NCBI RefSeq assembly: GCF_030272615.1 | Contig: NC_081409.1 | Coordinates: 913,757,840-913,821,839, forward strand | Origin: Cryptomeria japonica | Taxonomy: Eukaryota > Streptophyta > Pinopsida > Cupressales > Cupressaceae | Length of the DNA stretch: 64,000 bases | Reading direction: 5' to 3' | Shown here: piece by piece, positions 1-12,649 of the stretch | Layout of the letters: every line of letters begins with the position of its first letter | Position numbering within the stretch: position 1 is the stretch's first letter | Translations under genes and position numbers: made by a program | The notes under the pieces: generated by a model | What the model was told of the DNA's origin: nothing | Databases searched by the model: none | Seen by the model: only the letters and a program-made list of their open reading frames with translations

Positions 1-1963
1 TATGTACACAAAGATGATAGAAATGGCAAGTTTGATCAGAAGAGTGAAGAAGGAACATTTCTAGGTTATTCTTCTAGAAGCAAAGCATTTAAATGTCTGA
101 TCAAATCATCTAACAAAATAGTAGACAGTGCAAATGTGAAAATTGATGAATTTGCAGAAAGAAATGATGAAGGAAATTCCAAGGAACCAGAAGACTATGA
201 TGAATTTGTCTATATTCAACCGAGAAGTCTTACCGAGAATACTGTTGAAGAAAATGAAGAGAATATCTAGTTACCGAGTGATGAAGAAGATCATACAGAG
301 CCTACCGAGTCTGTTTTAGCCAAGTATGTCAGAAGACATCATGCACCAAGTCAGATTATAGGAGATAAGGATGATCCAGTGATGACAAGGAACAAACTGA
401 GATAGAACACATGTTTGATATCTGAATTTTGAACCGAGAATAGTAAAAGAGGCATTTAACAGTGAAGATTGGATAAATGCTATGACAGAAGAGATTGATC
501 AAATCAAGAAGAATGACACATGGACACTAATCCCAAGACCAAAAGACAAAAATGTAATCAGTACAAAGTGGATTTCCAGAAACAAGCTAAATGAAAAAGG
601 AGAGGTCATTCGAAACAAAGCAAGACTAGTTTGCAAAGGTTATGCTCAAGAAGAAGGACTTGATTATGGTGAAACTTTTGCACCTGTTGCTAGACTTGAA
701 GAAGTAAGAACATTGTTGCCATATGCTGGTTTCAAAAATTTCAAGGTATGTCAAATGGATGTTAAATCTGCATTTCTAAATGGAATATTAGAAGAAGTTT
801 TTATTGAACAACGTGAAGGATTTGTTGAAGACAAGAATAAAGATTAGGTATGTAAATTGAACAAAGCTTTATATGGTTTGAAACAAGCACCTAGAGCATG
901 GTATGAAAGATTGCACTCTTATTTGATTAAGATTGGTTTTATAAAGACAAGTGAGAACAACAATATGTACATGAAGAATGATGAAAATGGAATACTAATC
1001 TCAGCCATATTTGTTGATGATATTATATTTTGTGGAAATGACACTTTATGCAAAAACTTTGGAAATGAGATGAGCAAAGAATTTGAGATGTCATTAATCG
1101 GTGAGATAAAGTATTTTATAGGTTTACAGATACTGCAAATAAAAAATGAAATTTTCATTACTCAATCCAAGTACATAAAGGAAATCTTGAAGAAATTTGG
1201 AATGGAGGATTCAAAACTAGTAAGTACTCCTATGACTACCAACTATAAATTATCAAAGAATGATGAATATGCATCTGTTGATGAGACACTTTACTGATCC
1301 ATGATTGGAAAGCTACAATATTTTGTTCACAATAGACCAGACATAGCACATGCAGTAGGTATAGTTGCAAGATTCTCTCCAGATCCTAAGGAAACACACA
1401 TGACAGCAATCAAAAGAATTTTTAGATACTTGAAAGGCATTGAGGATTATGGCTTAGCATATCAAAAAGGAAATGATTTTGATTTAAAAGTTTATACTGA
1501 TGCTGATTGGGTAGGCAACATTGATGATAGAAAAAGCACAAGTGGAGGAGCTTTCTTTTTAGGAGAAAGACTAATGAGTTGGCTTAGCAAGAAACAGGGA
1601 TGTGTTTCATAGTCAACAATAGAAGATCAATACATTGCTACTCCATTGAATTGTACCAACATTGCATAGATCAAACAACTGTTGGAAGGTATAAATGAGA
1701 AAGTTATCAAGCCAGTAACTATATTCTATGACAATACTAGTGCCATTAACATTTCAAAGAATCATGTTACGCACTCTAAGACAAAGCACATCTCTATCAA
1801 ATATCATTATCTTAGAGAAGAAGCTCAAGAGAAGAAAGTGGTGTTGGAGTATGTTAGCACAAAGGAACAAATAGAAGATATCTTCACCAAGCCACTACCA
1901 GAGGATACTTTTGAATATCTCAGAAGTAAGTTAGGGGTCCTACCCCTATCTTTTACTCACTAA
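1..1963 (+). pseudogene. Copia-A pol remnant: integrase C-terminus, RT, RNase H
   Basis: Positions 1-270 read as the integrase C-terminal region (GTFLGYSSRSKAF motif), followed by an acidic linker. From 430 the frame reads the start of RT with TWTLIPRPKDKNVI and ETFAPVARLE. RT continues with NKALYGLKQAPRAWYE and the catalytic FVDD motif near 1011. RNase H follows with YTDADWVGN near 1495, the Copia hallmark DDRKSTSGG, and a terminal segment ending IFTKPLPEDTFEYLRSKLG. The gene is dead: stops at 268, 403, 845, 1295, 1610 and 1667, and a one-base shift near 427. After that shift all RT and RNase H pieces stay in one frame. The stops are TAG or TGA where Gln or Arg would be expected. Confidence 0.85.
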
Positions 1964-2386
1964 TCAAGTTTAGTGAAAGCATCAATCCAATGACTCTATC
2001 GAATATCTTTTAGAAGTTGATGTTGCATTATACACTTTAGGATGTTTTTCTAAAGGTGTACAGGAAATATTATAGGAAACAATATAGGAAATTTTACATG
2101 AAACAATATAGGGAATAGCAATTGAAGACAAAATGCTCTGACCGAAACTGCATTGACACATTATAGCAGGAAATCACTTCATACAGGCAGAAATTATGTT
2201 TTAGTTCTTTACTTTTTGGCATTGTTGTCAAAGGGAGAAAAGACTAATATAAGGGGTAGAAAACTGAGATGACAGATTGAGAAGACTGAAGATTGGAAAG
2301 AAGTCTAATGTATGGGGGAGAGCATTTCAGAATCACAGCAATCTGAATCTTTTAAGGTCAAATCAATTGGTTTTGCCATCAATGCC

Positions 2387-2398
2387 AAAGGGGGAGAT
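2387..2398 (+). promoter_or_regulatory. Polypurine tract of Copia-A
   Basis: AAAGGGGGAGAT directly precedes the LTR start TGTTGG. It primes plus-strand DNA synthesis in LTR elements. The same 12-mer precedes the 3' LTR of Copia-D (44315-44326) and, in reverse, that of Copia-B (7007-7018). Confidence 0.85.
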
Positions 2399-3947
2399 TG
2401 TTGGCAATATAGCATTATAACAGACAATGAAAGATTGTTGACATTTCAATAAGGATATTGAGAAGGTTGTTGATGATTATGGATATAACTGATTAAGGAT
2501 GTTTACTGTCTTGATATTATTATTTTGTCATTGATGTAAAGAAATTGATTTTCTAACTCAGTATGATGTTGCCATATCTTGAGAAGTATGATTTGAAGAA
2601 TATAAAGATGTCAGTAAAAGACACAGAAATATTATGATGAATAAGGGGATAATTAAGGTATTCAATGGGCAACTATTACCAAGTCAGACAACGATGAGAT
2701 CATGATGTTTAGATTGTTTTGACATCATACATAACTTGTAAATTGTAAGGTTAATACTATACTATGTTATCAAGCAAAGAACCTAGTCGGTAAACCCTAA
2801 GGAACCTAGTCGGTAAACCCTAAGGTTATCGCTATCGGTTAATGAAGACAGAATGTCTACCGAGTGAAGTTTAGTATTTATCGAGTTGTAACCAAGTTGT
2901 AACCGAGTTGTAACTGAGCTATAACAGAATGCATTAAATGTTTACATGCATTATTTAATGAAGGAAGCTGATGAGCTGGAACTGATTAAATGATTGGTAT
3001 GCCGTAAATATAGTTTATGAATGAATCTATGGAAAAGGAAAGTTGGCATGAAGATCTACAGTGCAGATTGAACTGCAATACCCTGGCACAATTTCCAAGA
3101 AATGTATGCAATTTCCTAGGTAGGGTAAAACGTTTTCAGATTGAAAGATGCATTGAACCTGGACAAGATTGAAGATCTGATGGCTATGATTGATCATGGG
3201 AAATGTGATCAAGGAGATTAAGCGGTTAGCTAATTGTTTATAAGTAGGAAACTATTGATAAACAATGTATGTGGGCAAGTGTATGCACAAGGATGCTACA
3301 TAGTGATTACTGAGCACAGAAGCTTGAAGACCTGTTTGAATAACAGAGTATAGAAGCCCAGCAGATGGACAAGATTAGTTCTATGTCTAAATTGTATTGA
3401 ACAAATAAGAATCTGATTTAGCATTTTAGATGTGAAGTTGCAGATAGATTTTTATTACTGTTATTTTGTGAAAGTGACAGAAAATCTCTTAACCGAGTGG
3501 ACTTAACAGTCTTATTTGTAAAACCCTCTAGCAAGGTGACATTCTGATTGAGTGTTTGAAATCCTTTAACAAGGTCACTTCTAACAAGGTGAAGATCCTA
3601 ACAAATCTGAGGGAAATCCCTTAACCAGGTCACATCTAGCAATGTGTTTGTAATCTTTAACAGGATTTGTTTTTAACCGAGCATACTCTAGAAGAGTATA
3701 TTTCTTAGTGGGTCCGAAATCCCACAGTGGTTTTTCCCTATTTGGGTTTCCACATTAAATCTAGTGTTATGAGGTTTATGATGTTTATTTACTTTTGAGT
3801 TTGCATGTTTGATAGTTTTGGGTTATATTACTAAAGTATATGTTACCAAGGTTGAATCTAGTGTTTTTATGGAAGATTAAGTTTGTATGATTCACCCCCC
3901 CCCCCCCCCCCACTCTCATCTTGTTGGCTATTGGATCTATACTTACA
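2399..3947 (+). repeat. 3' LTR of Copia-A (about 1.55 kb)
   Basis: It starts TGTTGGCAATAT right after the polypurine tract. It contains a 23-bp tandem duplication at 2780-2825, repeated GTAACCGAGTT-type words near 2880-2925, a series of short repeats of the type CTAACAAGGTGA around 3520-3670, and a run of about 19 C at 3895-3911. C-rich runs followed by CTCTC near the LTR end are also seen in Copia-D. The start is firm; the end (3947) rests on a terminal ACA and the change of sequence family. Confidence 0.7.
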
Positions 3948-3963
3948 TTAAGTATCAAAACTA

Positions 3964-4039
3964 TCTTAGAGCTCACTGCTCAATCACAAAATGGGAGTCT
4001 CACTGACTACAATTGGATGATTAAATCCAATGATAATGT
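3964..4039 (-). repeat. LTR-H fragment 1 (old Copia LTR)
   Basis: GAGCTCACTGCTCAATCACA and what follows match the inside of both Copia-B LTRs (for example 11945-12015). This is therefore a piece of an LTR of the same family, element orientation minus. It is cut on the left by Copia-A and on the right by a solo LTR; the last five bases AATGT (4035-4039) are the target duplication of that solo LTR. Confidence 0.8.
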
Positions 4040-5127
4040 TGTTAGGTCTCGGAGACAACTGAGAGGGGGGGGGTGTGAATCAGTTGTCTAATAAATTCAA
4101 TCAAAAAACAACTTAAGCAACTTAATGCTTAATACCGATGCTTAATACCGATGCTTAATACCGATAAACCAGTTAAGTATGCCAATAGATAGTTTTAACC
4201 GTTAATTTCTATACTGGTAAAGATTAATGCATGAAACATAAACACAAATTCATCCACAACACATGACACCAATATTTGTATGTGGAAACCCTGTAAGGGG
4301 AAAAACCACAGTGGGAAACCTTACCCACAATCAGATGATACTATTGCAGATAGTAAGTGTACATAAATGGGGTCTGCACATGCATAAAGGCCAACAGCCT
4401 AGAGGTCATTGCTCAATCACAAAATGGGAGTCACACTGACTATAGTTGGATGGTTAAATATAATAAGAATGTACTACACAAAATAGCATCTTCATATGTT
4501 GGATTCAATACCAGTGTAATGCTTATATGCTTTCACAAAAACCTTGCTTCACCTTTGAATGATGTATGTGTGTATTGCACTGCTTAATCTCGCATATACC
4601 TTCAAACAATTCTTTTTCGCATTCCACACTTGATCTTACAAATAAGATCCTACATTTATACCATAACCTAAGACCAATTTTAGTAGGTCGGCTCTACAAG
4701 ATATTACAATAAAAAATATTTTACAAACAATATAATATCTGATGCAATAACCGATTGAACATGTCAGCTTAATTCATTTACAACAATAATTAATCATCAT
4801 AGCATGCCATGCTAATCTGGAAAAGATAAACCTGCCGGTGTAACCCTAGATAACCCTGGACCTATTTGTCGGTAAAAGCAAATATGCAAATATGAATATA
4901 CTAATGATTAATTCGTTAAGATAAGATGTCCACACGATGTCTTCAATATTACCAAGTGTCTTCCATATCATTCCAAGTGTCGGTGATCATTATATCCTAT
5001 CGGTGAACCATATACTAGTAACTGTGAAATAGTTACTTGCTTGCCGGTGAATGTTGTTGGGTCTCCAAAGTGCTAGTGTTTTAGTAGGTGTTGACATCAA
5101 TGACAAAACCATACCAAAATACCAACA
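4040..5127 (-). mobile_element. Solo LTR of the Copia-B family
   Basis: This is a single LTR of 1088 bp, reading TGTTAGGTCTC to ATACCAACA on the plus strand, with no internal element sequence. It is flanked by perfect 5-bp duplications AATGT at 4035-4039 and 5128-5132. It resembles the Copia-B LTRs throughout (GAGGGGGGGG followed by GTGAATCAGTTGTC; end GACATCAATGACAAAACC). A complete element presumably inserted and then lost its interior by LTR-LTR recombination. It contains three tandem copies of a 13-bp unit ATGCTTAATACCG at 4125-4163. Confidence 0.9.
4125..4163 (+). repeat. 13-bp tandem repeat, three copies
   Basis: ATGCTTAATACCG is repeated exactly three times head to tail inside the solo LTR. 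Neighbouring LTRs of the same family have one degenerate copy or none, so this expansion is local. Confidence 0.9.
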
Positions 5128-5132
5128 AATGT

Positions 5133-5482
5133 ACTACTCAAAGTAGCATCTCCAATGTTGGATTCAGTATCGGTTAAGCTCTAATTGTCTCCTTCAAACC
5201 ATTCTTAAATCTTTAAATTATGTCTGTGTGAGTATCTTTGCTTATATTCGCATATACTAAATATCACAACCTTACCATACCATATTACATTCTCATTATC
5301 TTAATCTCACAATTGATATCTTACATATATACCAAAACCTAAGACCAAATATGTAGGTCGGCTTACTAAGAATAAAATCAATTATAAGTAAGTCAAGATG
5401 TGATGCATCATGTCGGCTCAACAACAATGCCAATTGATTAAACCATCTCCGTAAGGTGTCATGCTAATCTGGAATAGATAAC
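5133..5482 (-). repeat. LTR-H fragment 2
   Basis: This continues fragment 1 after the solo LTR (ACTACTCAAAGTAGCATC matches the Copia-B LTR words for the same place). It is cut at 5482 by Gypsy-A, whose target duplication ATAAC is 5478-5482. There is no gene in it; the words GACCAAATATGTAGGTCGGC are typical of this LTR family. Confidence 0.85.
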
Positions 5483-5946
5483 TGTAGATACCTAAAATTA
5501 ATATTTAATTAATCTAAGCCTATCAACATAATTAATTAATTTAATTATGTTATCCTTATTCCTCTCAAAATCAATTAAATCTAATTTAATTAATCCTGTC
5601 ACTATTGTCCAATAATTAATTTATCAAATAAATTAATTATTCCCTTCTTCTTTTAAAGTCCCCTGCAATAATTATTTCCTCTAAACCCACTCAGTTAATT
5701 AATTTTAATTAATTAACCTAGTCATGTGATTCCTACAAATCACTTTTCCTAATCCCATTAGCCTAATTAATCCTTCTAGAATCTCTCATAATCATGCTTA
5801 TCATTATCTCTCAATTTTTAATTCCCACTCATGTCACATCAACATTGAGTCTCTCAAAGAAATTCAAATTTCTTTGAATCCCTCAATGCATCCTTATTTT
5901 GGATTTTTTAATTCTTCATATTTGAAATTCAAATTTCTCCCCCCTT
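5483..5946 (+). repeat. Gypsy-A left LTR, part 1
   Basis: TGTAGATACCTAAAATT begins the LTR; the body is made of repeated AT-rich words such as TTAATTAATTTAATTA. It is cut by Copia-B at 5946; the remainder resumes at 12650. It matches 19243-19336 plus 25729-26090 of the right LTR. The last five bases CCCTT are the Copia-B target duplication. Confidence 0.95.
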
Positions 5947-7006
5947 TATTAGGTCCTGGAGACAACTAAGAGGGGGGGGTGAATCAGTTGTCCAACAAAT
6001 TCAACCAAAATTAAATTAACCAAAACTTAATGCATAATGTTGGTAAACCAAACTATATGTCGGTAGACAGTTTTATCAGTTAATTGTAGTACCGGTAAAG
6101 ATTAATGCATGAAATAGAAAGACAATAACATCCACAACACATAACACAAATATTTGTATGTGGAAATCCTGTAAGGGGAAAAACCACGGTGGGAAGCCTT
6201 ACCCACAATCAAATGATACTACTGCAGATAGTATGTGTATACAATATGGAGCCTACACATGTAGAAAGGCTAGATGCCTAGAGCTCACTGCTCAATCACA
6301 AAATGAGAATCACACTGACAACAATTGGATGGTTAAATCCAATGATAATGTACTGCTTAATATAGCATCTTCATATGTTGGATCCAGTATCAGTTTAGTT
6401 CTGATTGCCTTCACAAAAACCTTCCTTCAACCTTCAAATGATGTTTGCATGTATAGCTCTGCTTATTTTTGCATATACCCTATTACAATTCTTTTTCCAA
6501 TCGCATATCAATCTCACAAATGAGATCTTACATTTATACCATAACGTAAGACCAATTGAATAGGTCGGCTCACTAAAAGATATTACAATAAAATCAATTA
6601 CAAATAAATTGATATCCGATGCATCATGTCGGCTCAATGCATTTACAATAATAATAAATCATCTCCATAATGTGTCGTGCTGATCTGGATTAGACATGGT
6701 TGTCGGTGCATAACCTGGACCTATTTGTTGGTAACAACAAATATGCAAACCCGAATAGACCAATAACCAAATCGCCAAAACCAAAGGATCAAATAATGTC
6801 TTTGACATAACCAAGTAGTCTCCAAGTCATTCCAAGTGCCGGTGAACAATATAATCTGCCGGTGAACAATATACCGGTGACTGTGCATAAGTTTATGACT
6901 TGCCAGTGAACAAAACAAAGATCTCCAAGTGCTGATAAGGTTGGCAAGTGATGACAAGTGTTGACATCAATGACAAAACCATATCAACATAACCAAAATA
7001 CCAACA
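5947..7006 (-). repeat. Copia-B 3' LTR
   Basis: The plus strand reads TATTAGGTCCTGGAGAC to ATACCAACA. It is the partner of 11612-12644 and has the same family signature as LTR-H and the solo LTR. The polypurine tract abuts its inner end. Confidence 0.93.
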
Positions 7007-7018
7007 ATCTCCCCCTTT
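7007..7018 (-). promoter_or_regulatory. Polypurine tract of Copia-B
   Basis: On the minus strand AAAGGGGGAGAT immediately precedes the LTR start TGTTGGTATTTTG. Further purine-rich words on the minus strand (near 7165-7200 and 7225) lie in the 3' untranslated stretch 7019-7425, which holds no gene. Confidence 0.85.
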
Positions 7019-7425
7019 GGCACTGATGGCAACACAAGATAGAAAAACCATAAAAGTGCCAAAACAAAAATGCCAAAAACCAAAAAACCAACAATCTCTC
7101 CCAAAGAGATCATTATCCAGAAATCAAAATACATATACATAGAGTAATCAATCTCTCCAACAATCTTTCTCAAAAGTAATAATATCTCCCCCAAGGGATA
7201 ATGTATTTTTCCATATCAATCTCTCCCCCTTTGACATCAAATGCCAAAGCAATACAAAACCAGATTCAAATAAAAAATACCAACTCATTACAACATACCA
7301 ACTACTCCCCCCTGAGAAGTATCTCTCATCATCAAAGCCGAAATAAAAGATTTTTCTGTTAATTCAGTCGGTTGATGACAAACATCAACTATCTAAGTCT
7401 CTACCGGTGGGGGTAGGACTCCAAG

Positions 7426-10157
7426 CTACTCTCTGAGATATTCAAAAGTCTCCTTAGGCAAAGGCTTTGTAAAAATATATGCAATCTGCTCTTTAGTATT
7501 CACATAAACCAATTTCACTTCTTTTGCTTCAACATTCTCTTTTAGAAAATTGATTTTGATAGAAGCATATTTAGTCTTTGAGTGAAATACTGGGTTCTTT
7601 GATATATCAATTGCTGCCATATTATCACAGTAAATAGTTATAGGTTCCTTGCATTTTACCTTTGTGTCCTTCAACATTTGTTTGATCCATAATACCTATT
7701 TACAATTAGTTGCTACTGCAACATATTCTGATTTTGTTGTTGATAGACTTCTACAACTTTGTTTCTTTCTCAACCATGAAATTAGTCTGCTACCAAGAAA
7801 GAATGCTCTATTGATGGTGCTTTTTCTGTCATCTACATCTCCTGCCCAATTAGCATTTGTGTATGCACATAAATCAAAAATTTCATCTCTGGGATACCAT
7901 AAACCAAGATTTGTAGTGCCTTGTAGGTACCAAAAAATCCTTTTTACTTCTGATTCATGATTTTCTTTAGGATTACTCTAAAATATTGAAACAATACATA
8001 TTGCATTCATAATATCAGGTCTTGTTTATATCAAATACAGTAAACCTCCTATCATAGACTTGTATCTAGTTGGATTAATAAGTGTTGATTCATCCTTCAA
8101 AGATAATTTATCAGTTGTAGTCATAGGTGTGCTTACCGGTTTAGAGTTTTCCATGCCAAATTTCTTTAATAATTCCTTCAAGTACTTAGATTGACATAGG
8201 AATATACCTTTATTAGTCTATGAAATCTGCAATCCTAAAAAGTATTTTATCTCTCCAATCATAGACATTTCAAATTCTTGCTGCATTTTGTTAGAAAAGT
8301 CTTTACACAATCCATATTCTCCTCCAAAGATTATATCATCAACAAAAACTTCAATAACCAAGATTTCATCATTAGTCACTTTGTAGTATAGATTGTTGTC
8401 AGCATTACCTTTGTTTATCCAAGCTTCAAAAGATATTTGTCCAATCTAGCATATGAAGCTCTAGGAGCTTGTTTTAGTCCATACAAAGCTTTCCTTAACT
8501 TGCAAACCATATCTTTGTTATCTGTCAAAGAAAATCCATCAGGTTGTTCAATATAAACTTCTTCTTCAAGATCAAGATCTCCATTTAGAAATGCACATTT
8601 AATATCTATTTGATATACTTTATATTTCTTGTGTGCTGCAAAAGCCAATAAAAGTCTGACAACCTCAATTATGGCTATCGGTGCAAAGGTTTCATTATAA
8701 TCAATTCCTTCTTTATGTGAATATCCCTTACACACTAATCTTGCTTTGTTTCTGATTACCTTTCCATCTTCATTAAGTGTATTTCTGAAAACCCATTTAG
8801 TTCCAATTACATTTTTGTCTTTAGGTCGGGGAACTAATGAGCAAGTGTTATTCCTTTCATTTTGTTCTAATTCATCTTCCATAGCTTTAATCCAATATTT
8901 ATCTTCACATGCCTCATTAATTTATGTAGGTTCAATTTGAGAAATAAGACATACCTCTTAATTTGCCAATCTTCCTCTAGTCATAACTCCTTGAAATTTG
9001 TTTCCAATTATCTGATCTTCAGAATGATTCAATCTCACACACCGAGGTGTTTTTACTTGATGTTGTTCTTCAGTGACTGTTCAATCTTCAGATGATGCTA
9101 GTGTAACTGGATCACCATTATGTACTGGTGTACTCACAGTAGGTTTATTTATGATTATCTCTATTTCCGATTCAGTGTCCATGTACCTTGAATTTCCTCT
9201 AAACTGTTCATCAATCTTCACATTTGCACTCTCAATAATTTTTTGCAATATCTCGTTAAAACATCTATATGCCTTGCTCTTAGATGAATAACCAATAAAT
9301 ATTTCTTCATCACTTCTAGGATCAAATTTTCCAATATACTCATCTCTTCTAATATAGCATTTACTTCCAAATTATCTAAAATATTTAAGAGTAGGAGTAT
9401 TACCAAACCATAATTCATGAGGGGTCTTACCGGTTTCACCTCTGATATGAACTCTATTGAATGGATAAATTGTTATATTGACAGCTTCTCTCTAATATAT
9501 ATGAGGTAGATTTGCTTCTGATATCATACTTCTGGTTGCATCCAAGATAGTTTTGTTTTTCCTTTCAACAACTCCATTTTGCTGAGGTGTCTAGGGTGTT
9601 GATAACTATCTTCTGATCCCATTCACTTCACAGAATGTATTAAATTCCTTAGATGTGAATTCATCTCCTTGATCTGATCTCAAACATTTGATTTTCTTGC
9701 CGGTTTCATTTTCTACCATCACCTTGAATAGTTTGAATTTTGCAAATGCTTTAGATTTATCCCTGAGAAAAGTAACCCAACACATTCTAGAATAGTCATC
9801 AATGATTAGCATAAAATATCTATCTCTTTGTATACTTCTAGTTCTTTCTGGACCACATAAATCAGTGTGAACTAAATCAAGAACATTGTTAGACTTCTCT
9901 GGAATACTCTTGAAAGTTGCTCTAACTTGCTTTCCAAATTGACATTCCTTACATACTGGATTGTGAGGTTTAACAATCTTAGGTAAATCTCTTACTGTCT
10001 TAGTTGTACTGATTTTCACAATGCAATCAAAATTTACATGACAAATTCTCTTATGCCATAACCAACTTTCATCAATATGTGCAATCAAACATGCTTTCTC
10101 ATTGTTGTTCAAATGAAAGATATTACCTATAGTCTGATTACCGATTGCAATTTCCAA
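7426..10157 (-). pseudogene. Copia-B pol remnant: integrase, RT, RNase H
   Basis: Read on the minus strand. The integrase zinc motif starts LWHKRICHVN (H-x4-H) with CKEC downstream. The catalytic core shows LVHTDLCGP near 9865, LRSDQGDEF near 9660 and the third acidic residue in an NGVVERKN segment near 9555. RT starts near 8882 (SLVPRPKDKNVIGTKWVF, YNETFAPIA, KALYGLKQAPRASY). The FVDD site lies near 8335. The RNase H end reads IYCDNMAAIDISKNPVFHSK and IFTKPLPKETFEYL. Frames change several times and stops occur in every block. It is closely similar in wording to Copia-A pol, so both belong to one broad lineage. Confidence 0.85.
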
Positions 10158-10265
10158 ACCAGTTCTGTTTAAGATTTTGCATTTACCATTCTTGAATTGT
10201 AACTAAAATCCTTTCTCAAATAATTGACCAACACTCAAAAGATTATGCTTCAAACCTTCAGTATA

Positions 10266-11554
10266 TTAAATATTATTAGTATTGTGTTTACCATCAAAAA
10301 ATATAGTTTCTTTTCCTTTTATCATACAAGCTTTATCATCTCCAAACCTAATTGGACCTCCATTGTAATCCTGAAAGGTTAAGAATTTACTCTTATCACC
10401 AGTCGTGATGTGAACATCCTGAATCAATAAACCATTCATCCTTATCTTCAACTTTAGTTGTCACGGCATTCTCTATCGATTGAACAGTAGGTGTCAGTTG
10501 ATCTTCTGTTATAGCAACAAAATTCCATCCATTGTTTGTCGAATACTCATCAGAATCATCAATGACTCTTTCATCAGCATAATAACATGATTTGTCTCTA
10601 TTCTTCTTATACTTGTATCTCTGATAATTAGGGTTAGGCTTATATGTTCTCTTACCTTCTTCTCTTAATCTTGTATGTCTATCAGGACATCTAGAAGCCA
10701 TATGACCAATCTTATTACAGTTAAAACATTTAAAGGGTGCTTTACCTTCATACTTACTTCCAATTGGACCTTTAGGCATTTTCCTTGCAAATAGTGCTTC
10801 AAGATCTTCAAGTTCTTCATTCTCTCTCCTACTTTCTTCAAGTTCTCTTGCATATAAGGCTTTCCAATCATATTTCTCAGATGATGATGATGATGTTGTA
10901 GATGATGATGCCTTGAAAGCAAGATCTATCTTAATAGTAGCAACAAGACCAAATTCCTCAAGTTCAAAAGCTGAAAGTTTTCCAACCAAAGTGTCTCTAG
11001 ATAATGATGCATTAGGCATTGTTCTTAATTCATTTATAGTGGTAAATTTCATTTTGTATGTCAGTGGCAAAGCTCTTAAAACTTTAGAAACAATCTCATC
11101 TTCACTTAAGGTTCCTCCACAACATTGTATACCCAAAACAATTTCATTTACTCTTTCCATAAAAGCAGAAATTCTTTCATCTTCTTCCATTTTCAGATTT
11201 TCATACCAGGCTCGGAAGCATTCAAGTTTTTCAATTGACTATGGAATCTCCTTCATTCAATGTTTCCAATTTTTCCCAAATAGCTTTAGCAATAGATCTG
11301 TCTGATAATCCCATGACTTGCCAATCTGACAATGCACTCAAAAGTGCTTCTCTTGCTTTGCAATCATTTTCCTCATCTTTAGCCAAGGTTGGTGGATTAG
11401 GTTGACCTTGAGTAGGAGCAGTATAGCCATTCTTTGTAACATCCCTTATGTCCTTTCCAATGCAATTCAAATGTGTCTCCATCCTGATCTTCCATATGCC
11501 ATAGTTGGTTCCATCAAGTTTCGGATTGTCCTTCCTGAAATAGTTAGAAGACAT
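10266..11554 (-). pseudogene. Copia-B gag and protease remnant
   Basis: The start at 11554 gives MSSNYFRKDNPKLDGTNYGI, the usual Copia gag opening (KLDGTNYxxWK). One frame change lies near 11200-11230. The C-terminal part has an acidic/basic region, then a single CCHC zinc knuckle CFNCNKIGHMASRC near 10690-10730. It ends in the protease motif WFIDSGCSHH near 10400-10430, which is the Copia aspartic protease active site. The rest of protease (10266-10400) is in another frame. The gene is not functional. Confidence 0.85.
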
Positions 11555-11597
11555 TGGATCTCCTCAAGCTGTTAAACTTCTACAAAAAGAGGACTAA

Positions 11598-11609
11598 GCT
11601 CTGATACCA
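11598..11609 (-). promoter_or_regulatory. Primer binding site of Copia-B
   Basis: The minus strand reads TGGTATCAGAGC, complementary to the 3' end of plant initiator methionine tRNA. It lies two bases from the 5' LTR, the normal place for the minus-strand primer. Confidence 0.92.
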
Positions 11610-11611
11610 AC

Positions 11612-12644
11612 TGTTAGGTTCCAGAGACAACTGAGAGGGGGGGTGAATCAGTTGTCCAATAAATTCAACTAAAATTAACAACCAAAACTTATTACATAAT
11701 GCCGGTAAACCAAAATTTATGTCGGTAGACAGTTTTATCAGTTAATTGTAGTACCAGTAAAGATTAATGCATGAAACAGAAAGACAATAAAATCCACAAC
11801 ACATAACACAAATATTTGTACATGGAAACCCTGTAAGGGGAAAAACAATGGTGGGAAGCCTTACCCACAATCAAAATGATACTACCTCAGATAGTATGTG
11901 TATACAATATGGAGCCTGCACATGCAGAAAGGCCAGCTGCCTAGAGCTCACTGCTCAATCACAAAATGAGTCACACTGACTACAATTGGATGGTTGAATC
12001 CAATGATAATGTACTGCTTAACATAGCATCTTCATATGCTGGATTCAGTACCAGTTTAGTTCTGATTGCCTTCACAAAAACTTTCCTTCAACCTTCAAAT
12101 GATGTCTGCCTATATAGCTTTGCTTATTTTCACATATACCCTATTACAATTTTTTTTCCAATCACATATCAATCTCATAAATGAGATCTTACATTTATAC
12201 CATAACCTAAGACCAATTAAATAGGTTGGCTCACTAAAATATATTACAATAAAATTAATTACAAATAAATCAATATCTGATGCATCATGTCGGCTCAATG
12301 CATTTACAATAATAATAAATCATCTCCACAATGTATTGTGTTGATCTAGAGTAGATATGCTTGCCAGTGCATAACCTAGACCTATTTGTTGGTAACAAAA
12401 AATATACAAACCCGAATAGACCAATAACCAAATCTCCAAAACCAATTGATCAAATAATGTCTTTGACATAACCAAGTAGTCTCCAAGTCATTCCAAGTGC
12501 CGGTGAAAAATATAATCTATCGGTGAACCAAATACTGGTGACTGTGAACAAAACAAAGATCTCCAAGTGATGATAAGGTTGATAAGTGATGACAAGTGTT
12601 GACATCAATGACAAAAGCATATCAACATAACCAAAATACCAACA
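11612..12644 (-). repeat. Copia-B 5' LTR
   Basis: The plus strand reads TGTTAGGTTCCAGAG to ATACCAACA (1033 bp). It holds the promoter of the minus-strand element. I did not find a convincing TATA box by eye. Confidence 0.93.
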
Positions 12645-12649
12645 CCCTT

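Larger units (their letters stand above)
1..3947 (+). mobile_element. Copia-A, 3' part of a Ty1/copia LTR retrotransposon
   Basis: The element enters from the left edge inside the end of integrase and runs through reverse transcriptase, RNase H, a 3' untranslated stretch (1964-2386, no gene seen), a polypurine tract at 2387-2398 and one LTR from 2399. Domain order integrase, RT, RNase H is the Copia order. The 5' LTR and gag lie outside the window. The right end is taken at the ACA at 3947, because sequence matching another LTR family (LTR-H) resumes by 3964; the exact end and its target duplication cannot be fixed here. Confidence 0.85.
5947..12644 (-). mobile_element. Copia-B, degraded full-length Ty1/copia element in the minus orientation
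   Basis: It is flanked by perfect CCCTT duplications (5942-5946, 12645-12649) inside the left LTR of Gypsy-A. LTRs are 5947-7006 (its 3' LTR; TG mutated to TA at the outer edge) and 11612-12644 (its 5' LTR). The primer site complementary to initiator Met tRNA is at 11598-11609 and the polypurine tract at 7007-7018. Coding order on the minus strand is gag, protease, integrase, RT, RNase H. Many stops and shifts disable all genes. The 5' LTR of 1033 bp and 3' LTR of 1060 bp differ by small indels and many substitutions, so the insertion is not recent. Confidence 0.93.

Noticed and set aside
3895-3911. Long C-run as a functional signal
   Set aside because: C-runs near Copia LTR ends are common here and variable in length; they may also be sequencing artefacts.
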